Shown: positions 1 through 6,949 of the stretch, piece by piece
Position numbering within the stretch: position 1 is the stretch's first letter
Layout of the letters: each line of letters starts with the position of its first letter
NCBI GenBank assembly: GCA_946479515.1
Contig: CAMLGF010000099.1
Span: 1 to 10,981, forward strand
Direction: 5' to 3'
Source of the DNA: an uncultured Pseudomonadota bacterium
Lineage (GTDB): Bacteria > Pseudomonadota > Gammaproteobacteria > Steroidobacterales > Steroidobacteraceae
DNA length: 10,981 bases
Made by a program: the position numbers and the translations under genes
The notes under the pieces: generated by a model
The model's database searches: none
Told to the model about the DNA's origin: nothing
What the model saw: the letters and a program-made list of their open reading frames with translations, nothing else

Positions 1-1
1 C

Positions 2-2251
2 ATGGCGCGCAACACCAGCGAGCTGCTGGCCGACATCGAGAAGGAGACCGACGACTTCGTGCCGAATTACGACGGCACGGAGACCGAGCCGTCGGTCATG
101 CCGGCGCGCTTCCCCAATCTGCTGGTCAATGGGTCTGCGGGCATCGCCGTGGGCATGGCCACCAATATTCCGCCGCACAACCTCACCGAGGTCATCAACG
201 CCTGCCTGGCGGTGCTGGAAAATCCCGAGGTCACGCTCGCCGAGCTCATGCAGCACGTGCCCGGCCCGGACTTCCCGACCGCCGGCATCATCAATGGCGC
301 CACCGAGATCGCCACGGCCTATCGCACCGGCCGCGGCCGGCTTTCGATCCGCGCGCGCACGCATTTCGAGGACATGGAGAAAGGCGGCCGCCAGGCCATC
401 GTGATCACCGAGCTGCCTTTCCAGGTCAACAAGGCAAGGCTCATCGAACGCATCGCCGACCTGGTGCGCGAGAAGCAGATCGATGGCATCGCCAGCGACG
501 GCCTGCGCGACGAGTCCGACAAGGACGGCATGCGCATCGTCATCGAGCTCAAGCGCGGCGAAGTGGCGGAAGTGCTGCTGAACAATCTGTTCGCGCAGAC
601 TCCGCTCGAGACCGTGTTCGGCATCAACATGGTCGCGCTCATCGACGGCCAGCCGAAGCTCATGGGCCTCAAGGAGATGCTGGAGGCCTTCATCCGGCAT
701 CGGCGCGAAGTGGTCACGCGCCGCACGATCTTCGATCTCGCCAAGGCGCGCGACCGTGCCCATGTGCTGGAAGGCCTGGCCGTGGCGCTGGCCAACATCG
801 ACGAGGTCATCGCGCTGATCAAGGCATCGCCCTCGGCGGTCGAAGCCAAGGCCGGGCTGCTCGCGCGCACCTGGAATTCCGGCGCCGTCCCGCAGATGCT
901 GGCGCGTGCCGGCGAGATCTCCACGCGCCCCGGCGCGCTTTCGGCCGACTTCGGCGTGACGGGCGAGGGTGGGCACGGCTACCGGCTCTCCGAGACGCAG
1001 GCCCAGGCCATCCTCGACATGCGCCTGCACCGCCTCACGGGGCTCGAGCAGGACAAGATCATCGCCGAGTACCAGGACCTGCTGGCGCTGATCGTCGACC
1101 TCACCGACATCCTGGCGCGTCCCGAGCGGCTCACGCAGGTGGTGCGCGAGGAACTGACCGCGATCCGCGACCAGTACGGTGACGCGCGCCGCACTGAAAT
1201 CAATCGCGATCACCTCGATCTATCCACCGAAGACCTGATCGAGCCGCAGGACGTGGTCGTCACGCTCTCGCACGCGGGCTACGCGAAGTCGCAACCGGTC
1301 ACCGAGTACCAGGTGCAGCGCCGCGGCGGGCGCGGCAAGGCCGCCACCTCGGTGAAGGACGAAGACTTCGTCGAGAAGCTCTTCGTCGCGCACACGCACG
1401 ACACCATCCTGTGCTTCTCGAATCGCGGCAAGGTGTACTGGAAGCGCGTGTTCGAGCTGCCGCTCGCCGGCCGCGGCTCGCGCGGCAAGCCCATGGTCAA
1501 CCTGCTGCCGCTGGAGGAGGGCGAGAAGATCAACGCCATCCTGCCCATCAAGCAGTACGACGACGATCATTTCGTGTTCATGGCCACGAGCCAGGGCACG
1601 GTGAAGAAGACGCCGTTGTCGGCGTTTTCGCGTCCGCGCGCCAGCGGCATCATCGCCGTCGGCCTCGACACCGACGACAAGCTGGTCGGCGTCGCGCTCA
1701 CCGACGGACGGCGCGACATCATCCTGTCCTCTAGCGGCGGCAAGTCCATCCGCTTCAACGAGGAGGAAGTGCGGCCCATGGGCCGCGAGGCCACGGGCGT
1801 GCGCGGCATCAAGCTCGCCGCCGGGCAGGAGCTCATTTCGCTCATCGTCGTCGGCGAGGGCCACATCCTCACGGCTTCGGCCAATGGCTACGGCAAGCTG
1901 ACGCCGCTCGAGGACTTCCCGTCCCACGGTCGCGGTGGCCAGGGCGTCATCGCGCTGCAGACCACGGAGCGCAATGGCGAGATGGTGGCCGCGCTGCAAG
2001 TGAATTCCGAGCATGAGCTCATGCTCATCAGTTCTACCGGCACCCTGGTGCGTACGCCGGTGGCCGAAATCTCGGTGGTGGGCCGAAACACGCAGGGCGT
2101 GCGCCTCATCCGGCTGGACGAGGGCGAGCGCCTGACGGGTATCGAGCGTATCGAGACCCTGGGCGAAGAGGCCGCCGCCGGGTCGACTCCCCCGGAGCTG
2201 TCGTCCGGCGATTCCGCGACCGAGGGCTCTTCCGACACGCCGACGTCCTGA
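2..2251 (+). CDS. gyrA: DNA gyrase subunit A, 5'-truncated by window edge
   Basis: GyrA is the breakage-reunion subunit of the A2B2 gyrase that introduces negative supercoils into DNA. The visible 749 residues begin just after where the catalytic tyrosine (Tyr122 in E. coli) should lie, so the active site and the quinolone-resistance region are outside the window. The opening [15 protein letters not shown] and [22 protein letters not shown] are typical GyrA. The GyrA box QRRGGRG, which is needed for DNA wrapping, is at 1316-1336 (visible residues 439-445) and marks this as GyrA and not ParC. The six-bladed C-terminal beta-pinwheel follows, ending in a low-complexity Ser/Glu/Thr-rich acidic tail. 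The ATG at 2 is an internal methionine and not the real start. The stop is TGA at 2249-2251. Identity is certain; the gene is incomplete only because of the window cut. Confidence 0.98.
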   Translation: MARNTSELLADIEKETDDFVPNYDGTETEPSVMPARFPNLLVNGSAGIAVGMATNIPPHNLTEVINACLAVLENPEVTLAELMQHVPGPDFPTAGIINGATEIATAYRTGRGRLSIRARTHFEDMEKGGRQAIVITELPFQVNKARLIERIADLVREKQIDGIASDGLRDESDKDGMRIVIELKRGEVAEVLLNNLFAQTPLETVFGINMVALIDGQPKLMGLKEMLEAFIRHRREVVTRRTIFDLAKARDRAHVLEGLAVALANIDEVIALIKASPSAVEAKAGLLARTWNSGAVPQMLARAGEISTRPGALSADFGVTGEGGHGYRLSETQAQAILDMRLHRLTGLEQDKIIAEYQDLLALIVDLTDILARPERLTQVVREELTAIRDQYGDARRTEINRDHLDLSTEDLIEPQDVVVTLSHAGYAKSQPVTEYQVQRRGGRGKAATSVKDEDFVEKLFVAHTHDTILCFSNRGKVYWKRVFELPLAGRGSRGKPMVNLLPLEEGEKINAILPIKQYDDDHFVFMATSQGTVKKTPLSAFSRPRASGIIAVGLDTDDKLVGVALTDGRRDIILSSSGGKSIRFNEEEVRPMGREATGVRGIKLAAGQELISLIVVGEGHILTASANGYGKLTPLEDFPSHGRGGQGVIALQTTERNGEMVAALQVNSEHELMLISSTGTLVRTPVAEISVVGRNTQGVRLIRLDEGERLTGIERIETLGEEAAAGSTPPELSSGDSATEGSSDTPTS

Positions 2252-2257
2252 TATAGT
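2229..2257 (+). promoter_or_regulatory. Candidate sigma70 promoter for serC
   Basis: A good -10 hexamer, TATAGT (5 of 6 to consensus), lies at 2252-2257 just past the gyrA stop. The -35 region is poor: CTTCCG at 2229-2234 with a 17-bp spacer, or TTCCGA one base later. A start 6-8 nt downstream would fall at about 2263-2265, exactly the base of the first leader hairpin. That coincidence is the main reason for listing it. This is inferred from sequence only; serC could instead be transcribed from gyrA. Confidence 0.4.
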
Positions 2258-2262
2258 CCGCG

Positions 2263-2320
2263 CCCCCGGGCAATAACGTCCGGGGGACAACCGGTCGGGC
2301 AATAAGGTCCGGCCAGAGGA
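2263..2320 (+). promoter_or_regulatory. Tandem AAUAA-loop hairpin leader of serC
   Basis: Two hairpins fill the gap before serC. Hairpin 1 pairs 2263-2271 (CCCCCGGGC) with 2278-2286 (GTCCGGGGG): nine pairs including one G-U, with hexaloop AATAAC at 2272-2277. Hairpin 2 pairs 2293-2300 (GGTCGGGC) with 2307-2314 (GTCCGGCC): eight pairs including two G-U, with hexaloop AATAAG at 2301-2306. The linker is 6 nt. The Shine-Dalgarno AGAGGA (2315-2320) starts at the next base after hairpin 2, 6 nt before the ATG. The same layout stands before serA (3526-3585), with different stem bases but the same loops. An RNA control element acting on ribosome access is inferred. Hairpin 1 might also slow gyrA transcripts, but it lacks a U-run, so it is not a normal terminator. 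Confidence 0.7.
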
Positions 2321-2326
2321 CGAAAA

Positions 2327-3409
2327 ATGCGCGTGTTCAATTTCGCGGCGGGCCCTGCGACGCTGCCGCTCGAAGTTCTTCAGCAGGCCCAGGCCGAGAT
2401 GACCGACTGGAAGTCCAGCGGCATGTCGGTGATGGAAGTCTCCCACCGCAGCAAGGCGTTCATCGCCGTCGCCCAGGAAGCCGAAGCGGACCTGCGCGAG
2501 CTGCTGGCCATTCCTTCGAACTACAAGGTGCTGTTCCTGCAGGGCGGCGCCACCGGCATGTTCTCGGCCATCCCGATGAACCTTGCCACCGCAGATTCGA
2601 CCGTCGACTATGTCAACACGGGCGCCTGGTCCAAGAAGGCCATCGGCGAAGCCAAGCGCTTCTGCAAGCACGTGAACGTCGCGGCGGACGAAGCCGCGTC
2701 CAACTACTCGACCGTGCCCGCGCAGGGCGCGCTCAAGCTAAGCCCGAACGCGGCGTATTTCCACTACACACCGAACGAGACCATCGGCGGCGTGGAATTC
2801 GACTACGTGCCCGAGGTGGGCAACGTGCCGCTGGTCGCCGACTTCAGCTCCACCATCCTGTCGCGGCCCATCGACGTTGCGAAATACGGCCTCATCTACG
2901 CCGGCGCGCAGAAGAACATCGGCCCGGCGGGCATCGTGGTCGTCATCGTGCGTGAGGACCTCATCGGCAAGGCGCGCCCCGGCACGCCGGCCGTCTGGGA
3001 CTTCAAGTCCATGGCCGACGAGGGCTCCATGCTCAACACGCCGCCCACCTTCGGCTGGTATTTCGCGGGCCTGGTGTTCAAGTGGCTCAAGAAGCAGGGC
3101 GGCCTCAAGGCCATGGAAGAGCGCAACCGCGCCAAGGCGGCCAAGCTCTACGACTTCATCGAAGGCAGCGGCTTCTACAAGAGTCCCGTGGCCAAGAACG
3201 CGCGCTCGTGGATGAACGTGCCGTTCACGCTGGCAAAGGCCGATCTCGACAAGACCTTCTGCGCCGAAGCGGCCAAGTCCGGCCTCGTGAATCTCGAGGG
3301 TCATCGCTCGGTGGGCGGCATGCGTGCGTCCATCTACAACGCCATGCCGCCCGAGGGCATCGATGCGCTCATCAGGTTCATGAAGGAGTTCCAGGCTCGC
3401 AACGCCTAG
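2327..3409 (+). CDS. serC: Phosphoserine aminotransferase
   Basis: SerC is a cytoplasmic PLP enzyme that transaminates 3-phosphohydroxypyruvate with glutamate to phosphoserine, the second step of serine synthesis. It also acts on the erythronate-derived substrate in the deoxyxylulose-5-phosphate-dependent PLP route. The 360 residues match the family length. The N-terminus FNFAAGPATLP, the EVSHRS motif (residues 37-42), the PLP-lysine context GAQKNIGPAG (Lys196) and the C-terminal GHRSVGGMRASIYNAMP (325-341) are diagnostic. The ATG at 2327 is supported by AGAGGA 6 nt upstream and by the conserved N-terminus. It lies 75 nt after gyrA, which is its usual gammaproteobacterial position. The two-hairpin leader suggests control of initiation. 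The next gene on this strand encodes the preceding enzyme of the same pathway. Confidence 0.98.
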   Translation: MRVFNFAAGPATLPLEVLQQAQAEMTDWKSSGMSVMEVSHRSKAFIAVAQEAEADLRELLAIPSNYKVLFLQGGATGMFSAIPMNLATADSTVDYVNTGAWSKKAIGEAKRFCKHVNVAADEAASNYSTVPAQGALKLSPNAAYFHYTPNETIGGVEFDYVPEVGNVPLVADFSSTILSRPIDVAKYGLIYAGAQKNIGPAGIVVVIVREDLIGKARPGTPAVWDFKSMADEGSMLNTPPTFGWYFAGLVFKWLKKQGGLKAMEERNRAKAAKLYDFIEGSGFYKSPVAKNARSWMNVPFTLAKADLDKTFCAEAAKSGLVNLEGHRSVGGMRASIYNAMPPEGIDALIRFMKEFQARNA

Positions 3410-3419
3410 GAATGAAGAA

Positions 3420-3515
3420 ATGGGGACATTCCTCGTTTCCTGGAAAACGGGGACGCGCCTGAAGGAGCCACATCCCCGTTTTGCCGCTTGGCGGCGAAGC
3501 GAGGAATGTCCCCAT
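3420..3515 (+). repeat. REP/MITE-like palindromic element (GGGGACATTCC type)
   Basis: A perfect 16-bp inverted repeat, ATGGGGACATTCCTCG (3420-3435) against 3500-3515, extends inward through one G-U pair to 20 pairs (3420-3439 with 3496-3515). Nested inside are a perfect 10-bp stem, AAAACGGGGA (3444-3453) with TCCCCGTTTT (3473-3482), and a small hairpin GCCGC-TTG-GCGGC (3483-3495). The whole can fold as a cruciform-like multibranch structure. The GGGGACA...TGTCCCC and CCCCGTTTT words resemble REP-type palindromes mobilised by REP-associated tyrosine transposases. That family assignment is from memory of similar elements. No transposase is encoded here, so it would be non-autonomous. It lies 10 nt after the serC stop and ends 10 nt before the serA leader hairpins. 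Confidence 0.75.
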
Positions 3516-3525
3516 CAGTTCCGAT

Positions 3526-3585
3526 GACCGTTGGCAATAAGGCCAACCGTCCTAATGCGCATGGCAATAACGCCCTCGCAAGGAG
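3526..3585 (+). promoter_or_regulatory. Tandem AAUAA-loop hairpin leader of serA
   Basis: Hairpin 3 pairs GTTGGC (3530-3535) with GCCAAC (3542-3547) around hexaloop AATAAG (3536-3541). After one C/C mismatch it continues with GAC (3526-3528) paired to GTC (3549-3551). Hairpin 4 pairs GGC (3563-3565) with GCC (3572-3574) around AATAAC (3566-3571). A small internal loop follows, then GCG (3557-3559) with CGC (3577-3579). The linker is 5 nt. The Shine-Dalgarno AAGGAG (3580-3585) starts at the next base, 7 nt before the ATG. The loop-to-loop distance is 30 nt here and 29 nt in the serC leader; second loop to ATG is 27 and 26 nt. I see no convincing -10 box between the REP element and hairpin 3, so transcription from serC is likelier. 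Hairpin 4 is the weakest of the four. Confidence 0.65.
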
Positions 3586-3592
3586 ATAGACG

Positions 3593-4762
3593 ATGCGATT
3601 CAAGATTCAGACGCTGAACAACATCTCGATCAAAGGGCTCGAGCGCCTGCCGCGCGAGCGCTTCGAGGTCGCCTCGGAGATCAACAACCCCGACGCCATC
3701 CTGGTGCGCTCGGCGGACATGCACAAGATGCAGATTCCGGATTCCGTGCGCGCCATCGGCCGCGCCGGCGCCGGCACCAACAACATCCCGGTCGAGGCGC
3801 TGTCCAAGAAGGGCATCCCGGTGTTCAACGCGCCGGGAGCCAACGCCAATGCCGTGAAGGAACTGGTGCTCGCCGGCATGTTCCTCGCCGCGCGCAACAT
3901 CACACAGGCCTGGGCGTTCGCCAAGTCGCAGCAGGGTGATGACCACGCCATCGACGTGGCCGTGGAGAAGGGCAAGAAGAACTTCGTCGGCTTCGAAATG
4001 CCGGGCCGCACGCTGGGCGTCATCGGGCTCGGCGCCATCGGCGTCGAGGTCGCGAACACGGCGCTGGCGCTCGGCATGAAGGTGCTCGGCTACGATCCGC
4101 AGATCACCGTGCAACGCGCCTGGCAGCTGTCGTCGAACGTGGAACAGGCGCTGTCGCTGGACGACCTGTTCGTGCGCTCCGACGTCATTTCCGTGCACGT
4201 GCCGCTCACGCCCGAGACCCGTGGCCTGGTGAACGAGGCCCGCCTCAAGCTCATGAAGAAGAATGGCGTCATCCTGAATTTCGCGCGCGCCCCGATCGTC
4301 GACGAGAAGGCAGTCGTGTCCGCGCTCGATGCCGGGCGCCTGCAGGGCTACGTCTGCGACTTCCCGACCAATGCCACCAAGGATCATCCGAAGATCGTGA
4401 CGCTGCCGCATCTGGGCGCGTCGACCAACGAGGCCGAGGACAACTGCGCCGTGATGGTGGCCGACACCGTCAAAGACTATCTCGAGAACGGCAACATCAA
4501 GAACAGCGTCAACTTCCCCGAGGTGACCCTGCCGCGTGCGCCCAAAACCTCGCGTATCTGCATCGCGAACAGCAACGTGCCCAACATGGTGGGCCAGATC
4601 TCCACCGTGCTCGCCGGCGCCTCGTTGAACATCGCGGAGCTGCTCAACAAGTCCCGCGGCGAATATGCGTACACGCTCATCGACACGGACGGGGCGGTGG
4701 ACGACTCGGTGCTGGACAAGATCCGCGCGATCAGCGGCGTGCTGGCGGCGCGGGTGATATAA
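3593..4762 (+). CDS. serA: D-3-phosphoglycerate dehydrogenase, short ACT-domain type
   Basis: The protein oxidises 3-phosphoglycerate to 3-phosphohydroxypyruvate with NAD, the first committed step of serine synthesis. Its 389 residues comprise a substrate-binding fold with the RAGAGTNNIP and NAPGANANAVKELV motifs, and a Rossmann domain with GLGAIG (145-150) and acidic Asp168. Arg232 (in FARAPIVDE) and His273 (in PHLGAST) are the probable catalytic pair. A C-terminal ACT domain covers about 322-389 (SNVPNMVGQISTVL) and is a likely serine sensor. E. coli SerA is 410 residues; this compact form, with NGNIKNSVNFP before the ACT domain, looks closer to SerA proteins I recall from Firmicutes. The usual DVF-x-x-EP segment carrying the catalytic Glu is replaced by CDFPTN, so that residue is not obvious. 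The start is fixed by AAGGAG 7 nt upstream. pheA follows after 10 nt. Confidence 0.93.
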   Translation: MRFKIQTLNNISIKGLERLPRERFEVASEINNPDAILVRSADMHKMQIPDSVRAIGRAGAGTNNIPVEALSKKGIPVFNAPGANANAVKELVLAGMFLAARNITQAWAFAKSQQGDDHAIDVAVEKGKKNFVGFEMPGRTLGVIGLGAIGVEVANTALALGMKVLGYDPQITVQRAWQLSSNVEQALSLDDLFVRSDVISVHVPLTPETRGLVNEARLKLMKKNGVILNFARAPIVDEKAVVSALDAGRLQGYVCDFPTNATKDHPKIVTLPHLGASTNEAEDNCAVMVADTVKDYLENGNIKNSVNFPEVTLPRAPKTSRICIANSNVPNMVGQISTVLAGASLNIAELLNKSRGEYAYTLIDTDGAVDDSVLDKIRAISGVLAARVI

Positions 4763-4772
4763 CTGCCGCCTT

Positions 4773-5933
4773 ATGGCGAAGGCGAAAACCCGCAAGCAAG
4801 GCAGATCCGGAAAGCCGGCGGCTCCGGCCGCACCCTCGCGCAAGGGTGCGCCGGACCCGTTGGCCGGCCTGCGCGCGAAGATAGATGCCGTCGATGCCCG
4901 CATCCACGGCCTGCTGAACGAGCGCGCCTTGCTGGCGCGCCAGGTGGGAGTGTCCAAGCACGCCGACGGCCACACGGTCGATTTTTACCGTCCGGAGCGC
5001 GAGGCGCAGGTGCTGCGCATGGCGCGCGAACGCAACAAGGGGCCGCTGCGCAACGAAGAAATCCTGCGGTTGTTTCGCGAGATCATGTCGGCCTGCCTGG
5101 CGCAGGAAGAGCCGCTGAAGGTGGGCTACCTAGGTCCGGAGGGCACTTTCTCGCAGACCGCAACGCTCAAGCATTTCGGTCATTCGGTGCGCGCGCTGGC
5201 GTTGCAGTCCGTCGACGAGGTGTTCCACGAAGTGGAAGCCGGGCTCGCCGATTTCGGTGTGGTGCCCGTCGAGAACTCCACCGAGGGGTCGGTCAACCAC
5301 ACGCTGGATCAGCTTTTGGGCTCGCCCCTGAAGATCTGCGGCGAGGTGGAGCTGCGCATCCACCAGTTCCTCATGGGCGGCATGGATCGGCTGGAGAAGA
5401 TCAAGCGCATCTGCAGCCATCCGCAGTCGCTGGCGCAATGCCGCGGCTGGCTCGACGAGCATCTGCCGGAGGTGCCGCGCATCGCGGTCTCCAGCAATGC
5501 CGAAGCCGCGCGCCGCGCGCGCGACGAGGAGGGCACCGCGGCCATCGCCGGCGAGACGGCCGCGCACGTCTACAACCTCAAACTACTCGCCACCGAGATC
5601 GAGGACCGCGACGACAACACCACGCGGTTCTTCGTGGTCGGCCGCAAGATCTTCAAGCCTTCGGGCGACGATCGCACCACCCTGCTGTGTTCGGCGCTGC
5701 ACACGGATTCGCCCGGCGCGCTGTTCCGGCTGCTCGAACCGCTGGCGAAGCACAAGATCAGCCTCACGCGCATCGAGTCGCGTCCCTCGCACCGCAGGAA
5801 GTGGGACTACGTGTTCTTCTTCGACATCGATGGGCACGCCGACGAGCCGCACGTCGCCAAGGCGCTGGTCGCGCTCAAGAAGCGCGCCTCGCTGTTCCGC
5901 GTGCTCGGTTCCTATCCCCGCGCCGTCTCCTGA
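4773..5933 (+). CDS. pheA: Bifunctional chorismate mutase / prephenate dehydratase (P-protein)
   Basis: The protein converts chorismate to prephenate and then to phenylpyruvate for phenylalanine synthesis. An AroQ-type chorismate mutase helical domain spans about 30-112, with probable active-site Arg34, Arg51 and Lys62. The dehydratase domain spans about 116-290: VGYLGPEGTFSQ, VPVENSTEGSV, and the TRF motif at 284-286. A C-terminal ACT domain carries GALF (315-318) and ESRP (335-338), the phenylalanine-binding feedback motifs, so allosteric inhibition by Phe is expected. Residues 1-28 form a Lys/Arg/Ala/Pro-rich, probably disordered extension not typical of the family. The start ATG, 10 nt after serA, has no Shine-Dalgarno, so translational coupling to serA, or a later TTG start at 4860, are options. 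The enzyme identity is secure; the exact start is less so. Confidence 0.95.
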   Translation: MAKAKTRKQGRSGKPAAPAAPSRKGAPDPLAGLRAKIDAVDARIHGLLNERALLARQVGVSKHADGHTVDFYRPEREAQVLRMARERNKGPLRNEEILRLFREIMSACLAQEEPLKVGYLGPEGTFSQTATLKHFGHSVRALALQSVDEVFHEVEAGLADFGVVPVENSTEGSVNHTLDQLLGSPLKICGEVELRIHQFLMGGMDRLEKIKRICSHPQSLAQCRGWLDEHLPEVPRIAVSSNAEAARRARDEEGTAAIAGETAAHVYNLKLLATEIEDRDDNTTRFFVVGRKIFKPSGDDRTTLLCSALHTDSPGALFRLLEPLAKHKISLTRIESRPSHRRKWDYVFFFDIDGHADEPHVAKALVALKKRASLFRVLGSYPRAVS

Positions 5934-5944
5934 CGGGGGAATTT

Positions 5945-6000
5945 CCGCCCGCGAGTCGGGTCGGCAGACCGGGCGGCGCGCGTCGCTGCCCGCGCGCTTT
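5945..6000. terminator. Two-hairpin convergent terminator region after pheA
   Basis: The gap between the pheA stop and the end of the minus-strand gene holds two GC-rich hairpins. The first pairs CCGCCCG (5945-5951) with CGGGCGG (5970-5976) and continues inside with GTC (5955-5957)/GAC (5967-5969). The second pairs GCGCGCG (5976-5982) with CGCGCGC (5991-5997) and is followed by only TTT (5998-6000). They share one base, so they may exclude each other at the base. A terminator is expected here because the flanking genes converge, but the short T-run makes its strength doubtful. Confidence 0.45.
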
Positions 6001-6893
6001 CACTGCCCGGCTGGTGGCGCGCGGTCGCCGCCTTTCTTCATGGTCCACGCGGCCAGCCACTGCTCCCCGGACGGCTTCGCGCCGAAATCCGCGAGCAGCG
6101 CAGCCTCGATCCCCGGCATGTGCGCACCGCCATAGAACAGTGCCACCCGGCGCTTCTGCCTGTTCGCGAGTACCTGCCTCAGCTTCTCCACCGCAACCGC
6201 GTTGCGCTCGCTGAGGATCGCCGATCCCGCATTCCCTTCGATGGCGGCCGTCATCGTTTCCATCTGGTCGAAGATCTTCGCCAGCGACTTCTTGAACGCC
6301 GCGGCCGAATCCGGGCTCATGAGGATGCGGAGCAGACCGAAGCTGTCGAGCTCGTCCGTTGCGGCAGTATCCAGCGCGCCGCTTGCCTGCACCTGCATGG
6401 CGCGCACGAACAGTGTGGCCATGCTTTCGCCGCGGGCCTGCTGCTGGCGGGCGAACTCTTCGGCGCTCATGTCGGCATGCACCATGTTCCCGCCGCTGTA
6501 GTCGATGGCGCCCAGCTGGAAGGTGAGATCCAGATAGCGGCTCGCGGCCTGCTGGATGAAGCCCACGGCGCCGCCGCCCGGCTGGAAGCCCGATGTCGCG
6601 GCGGGTGGCGCCGCGGTCAGCCGCCGCGGGTCCCCGACGAGTTCGAACAGCACGGCGTCGTACGCTTCGAAGCGGCGGTTGATCTCCTGGAAATACGCAA
6701 GGTCCGCGATGTGTACCGCGCCGATGAGATCGACGGTCTTTCCGGAGGGCAGCGTGAAGCTCTTGATGGCGACTTCCAGGCGCGCGCTGTTCGCATCTTC
6801 GGCGTAGCGGATGTAGTCGGGCAGCGGCGCGGCGATTGCGCCTGCCTGCAAGTCGCACCACACCACCGCCAGCACCAGCAGCCATCGGATCAT
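6000..6893 (-). CDS. TraB/GumN-family protein, probably secreted
   Basis: This 297-residue protein (from ATG at 6893) belongs to the TraB/PrgY/GumN family, related to the Tiki metalloprotease fold. It shows the two GxxH motifs, GAVH (58-61) and GGAH (255-258), the central SERN motif (228-231), and FELV and HADMSAEEF segments typical of the family. The N-terminus IRWLLVLAVVW, followed by AGAIAAP, is a probable signal peptide with cleavage near residues 21-22, so it should act in the periplasm. Cys13 is preceded by Trp and is not a good lipobox. A GTG at 6920 would add nine residues (DRRRKHAG stretch); I prefer the ATG because the signal peptide is then compact. The protease activity and substrate are unknown in bacteria. 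The gene is convergent with pheA, divergent from hisC by 56 bp, and not part of the usual gene string. Confidence 0.85.
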   Translation of the reverse strand: MIRWLLVLAVVWCDLQAGAIAAPLPDYIRYAEDANSARLEVAIKSFTLPSGKTVDLIGAVHIADLAYFQEINRRFEAYDAVLFELVGDPRRLTAAPPAATSGFQPGGGAVGFIQQAASRYLDLTFQLGAIDYSGGNMVHADMSAEEFARQQQARGESMATLFVRAMQVQASGALDTAATDELDSFGLLRILMSPDSAAAFKKSLAKIFDQMETMTAAIEGNAGSAILSERNAVAVEKLRQVLANRQKRRVALFYGGAHMPGIEAALLADFGAKPSGEQWLAAWTMKKGGDRAPPAGQ

Positions 6894-6899
6894 GCCCGC

Positions 6900-6928
6900 A
6901 TGCTTGCGGCGGCGGTCCACGGTGTCAA
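6900..6928 (-). promoter_or_regulatory. Possible promoter of the TraB/GumN-family gene
   Basis: Read on the minus strand, a perfect -35 TTGACA (6928-6923) is followed after 17 bp by a weak -10 AAGCAT (6905-6900, 3 of 6). Transcription would begin close to the ATG at 6893, giving a nearly leaderless message. This is consistent with the absence of a clear Shine-Dalgarno before that ATG, and it would exclude the GTG at 6920. The weak -10 makes this tentative. Confidence 0.25.
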
Positions 6929-6949
6929 TCTGCGGTGGCTTTAACTACG

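Noticed and set aside
2263..2286. Hairpin 1 as a simple intrinsic terminator of gyrA
   Set aside because: No T-run follows (next bases are ACAACC), and the same loop recurs in three other hairpins, which a terminator does not explain.
1220..2671. Long minus-strand open frame (483 codons) antisense to gyrA/serC
   Set aside because: It is a shadow of GC-rich codon use. It spans the gyrA-serC boundary, has no family motif, and its His/Arg/Gly-rich translation is typical of antisense frames.
3413..3462. Tiny open frame starting at ATG just after serC
   Set aside because: It runs through the palindromic repeat, has no ribosome binding site and no similarity that I recognise.
3515..4975. Long minus-strand open frame (486 codons) antisense to serA/pheA
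   Set aside because: It crosses two well-supported plus-strand genes and the serA leader, with no recognisable domain.
6120..6944. Plus-strand open frame opposite the TraB/GumN-family gene
   Set aside because: The minus-strand frame has both GxxH motifs, SERN and a signal peptide, so the plus frame is the shadow.
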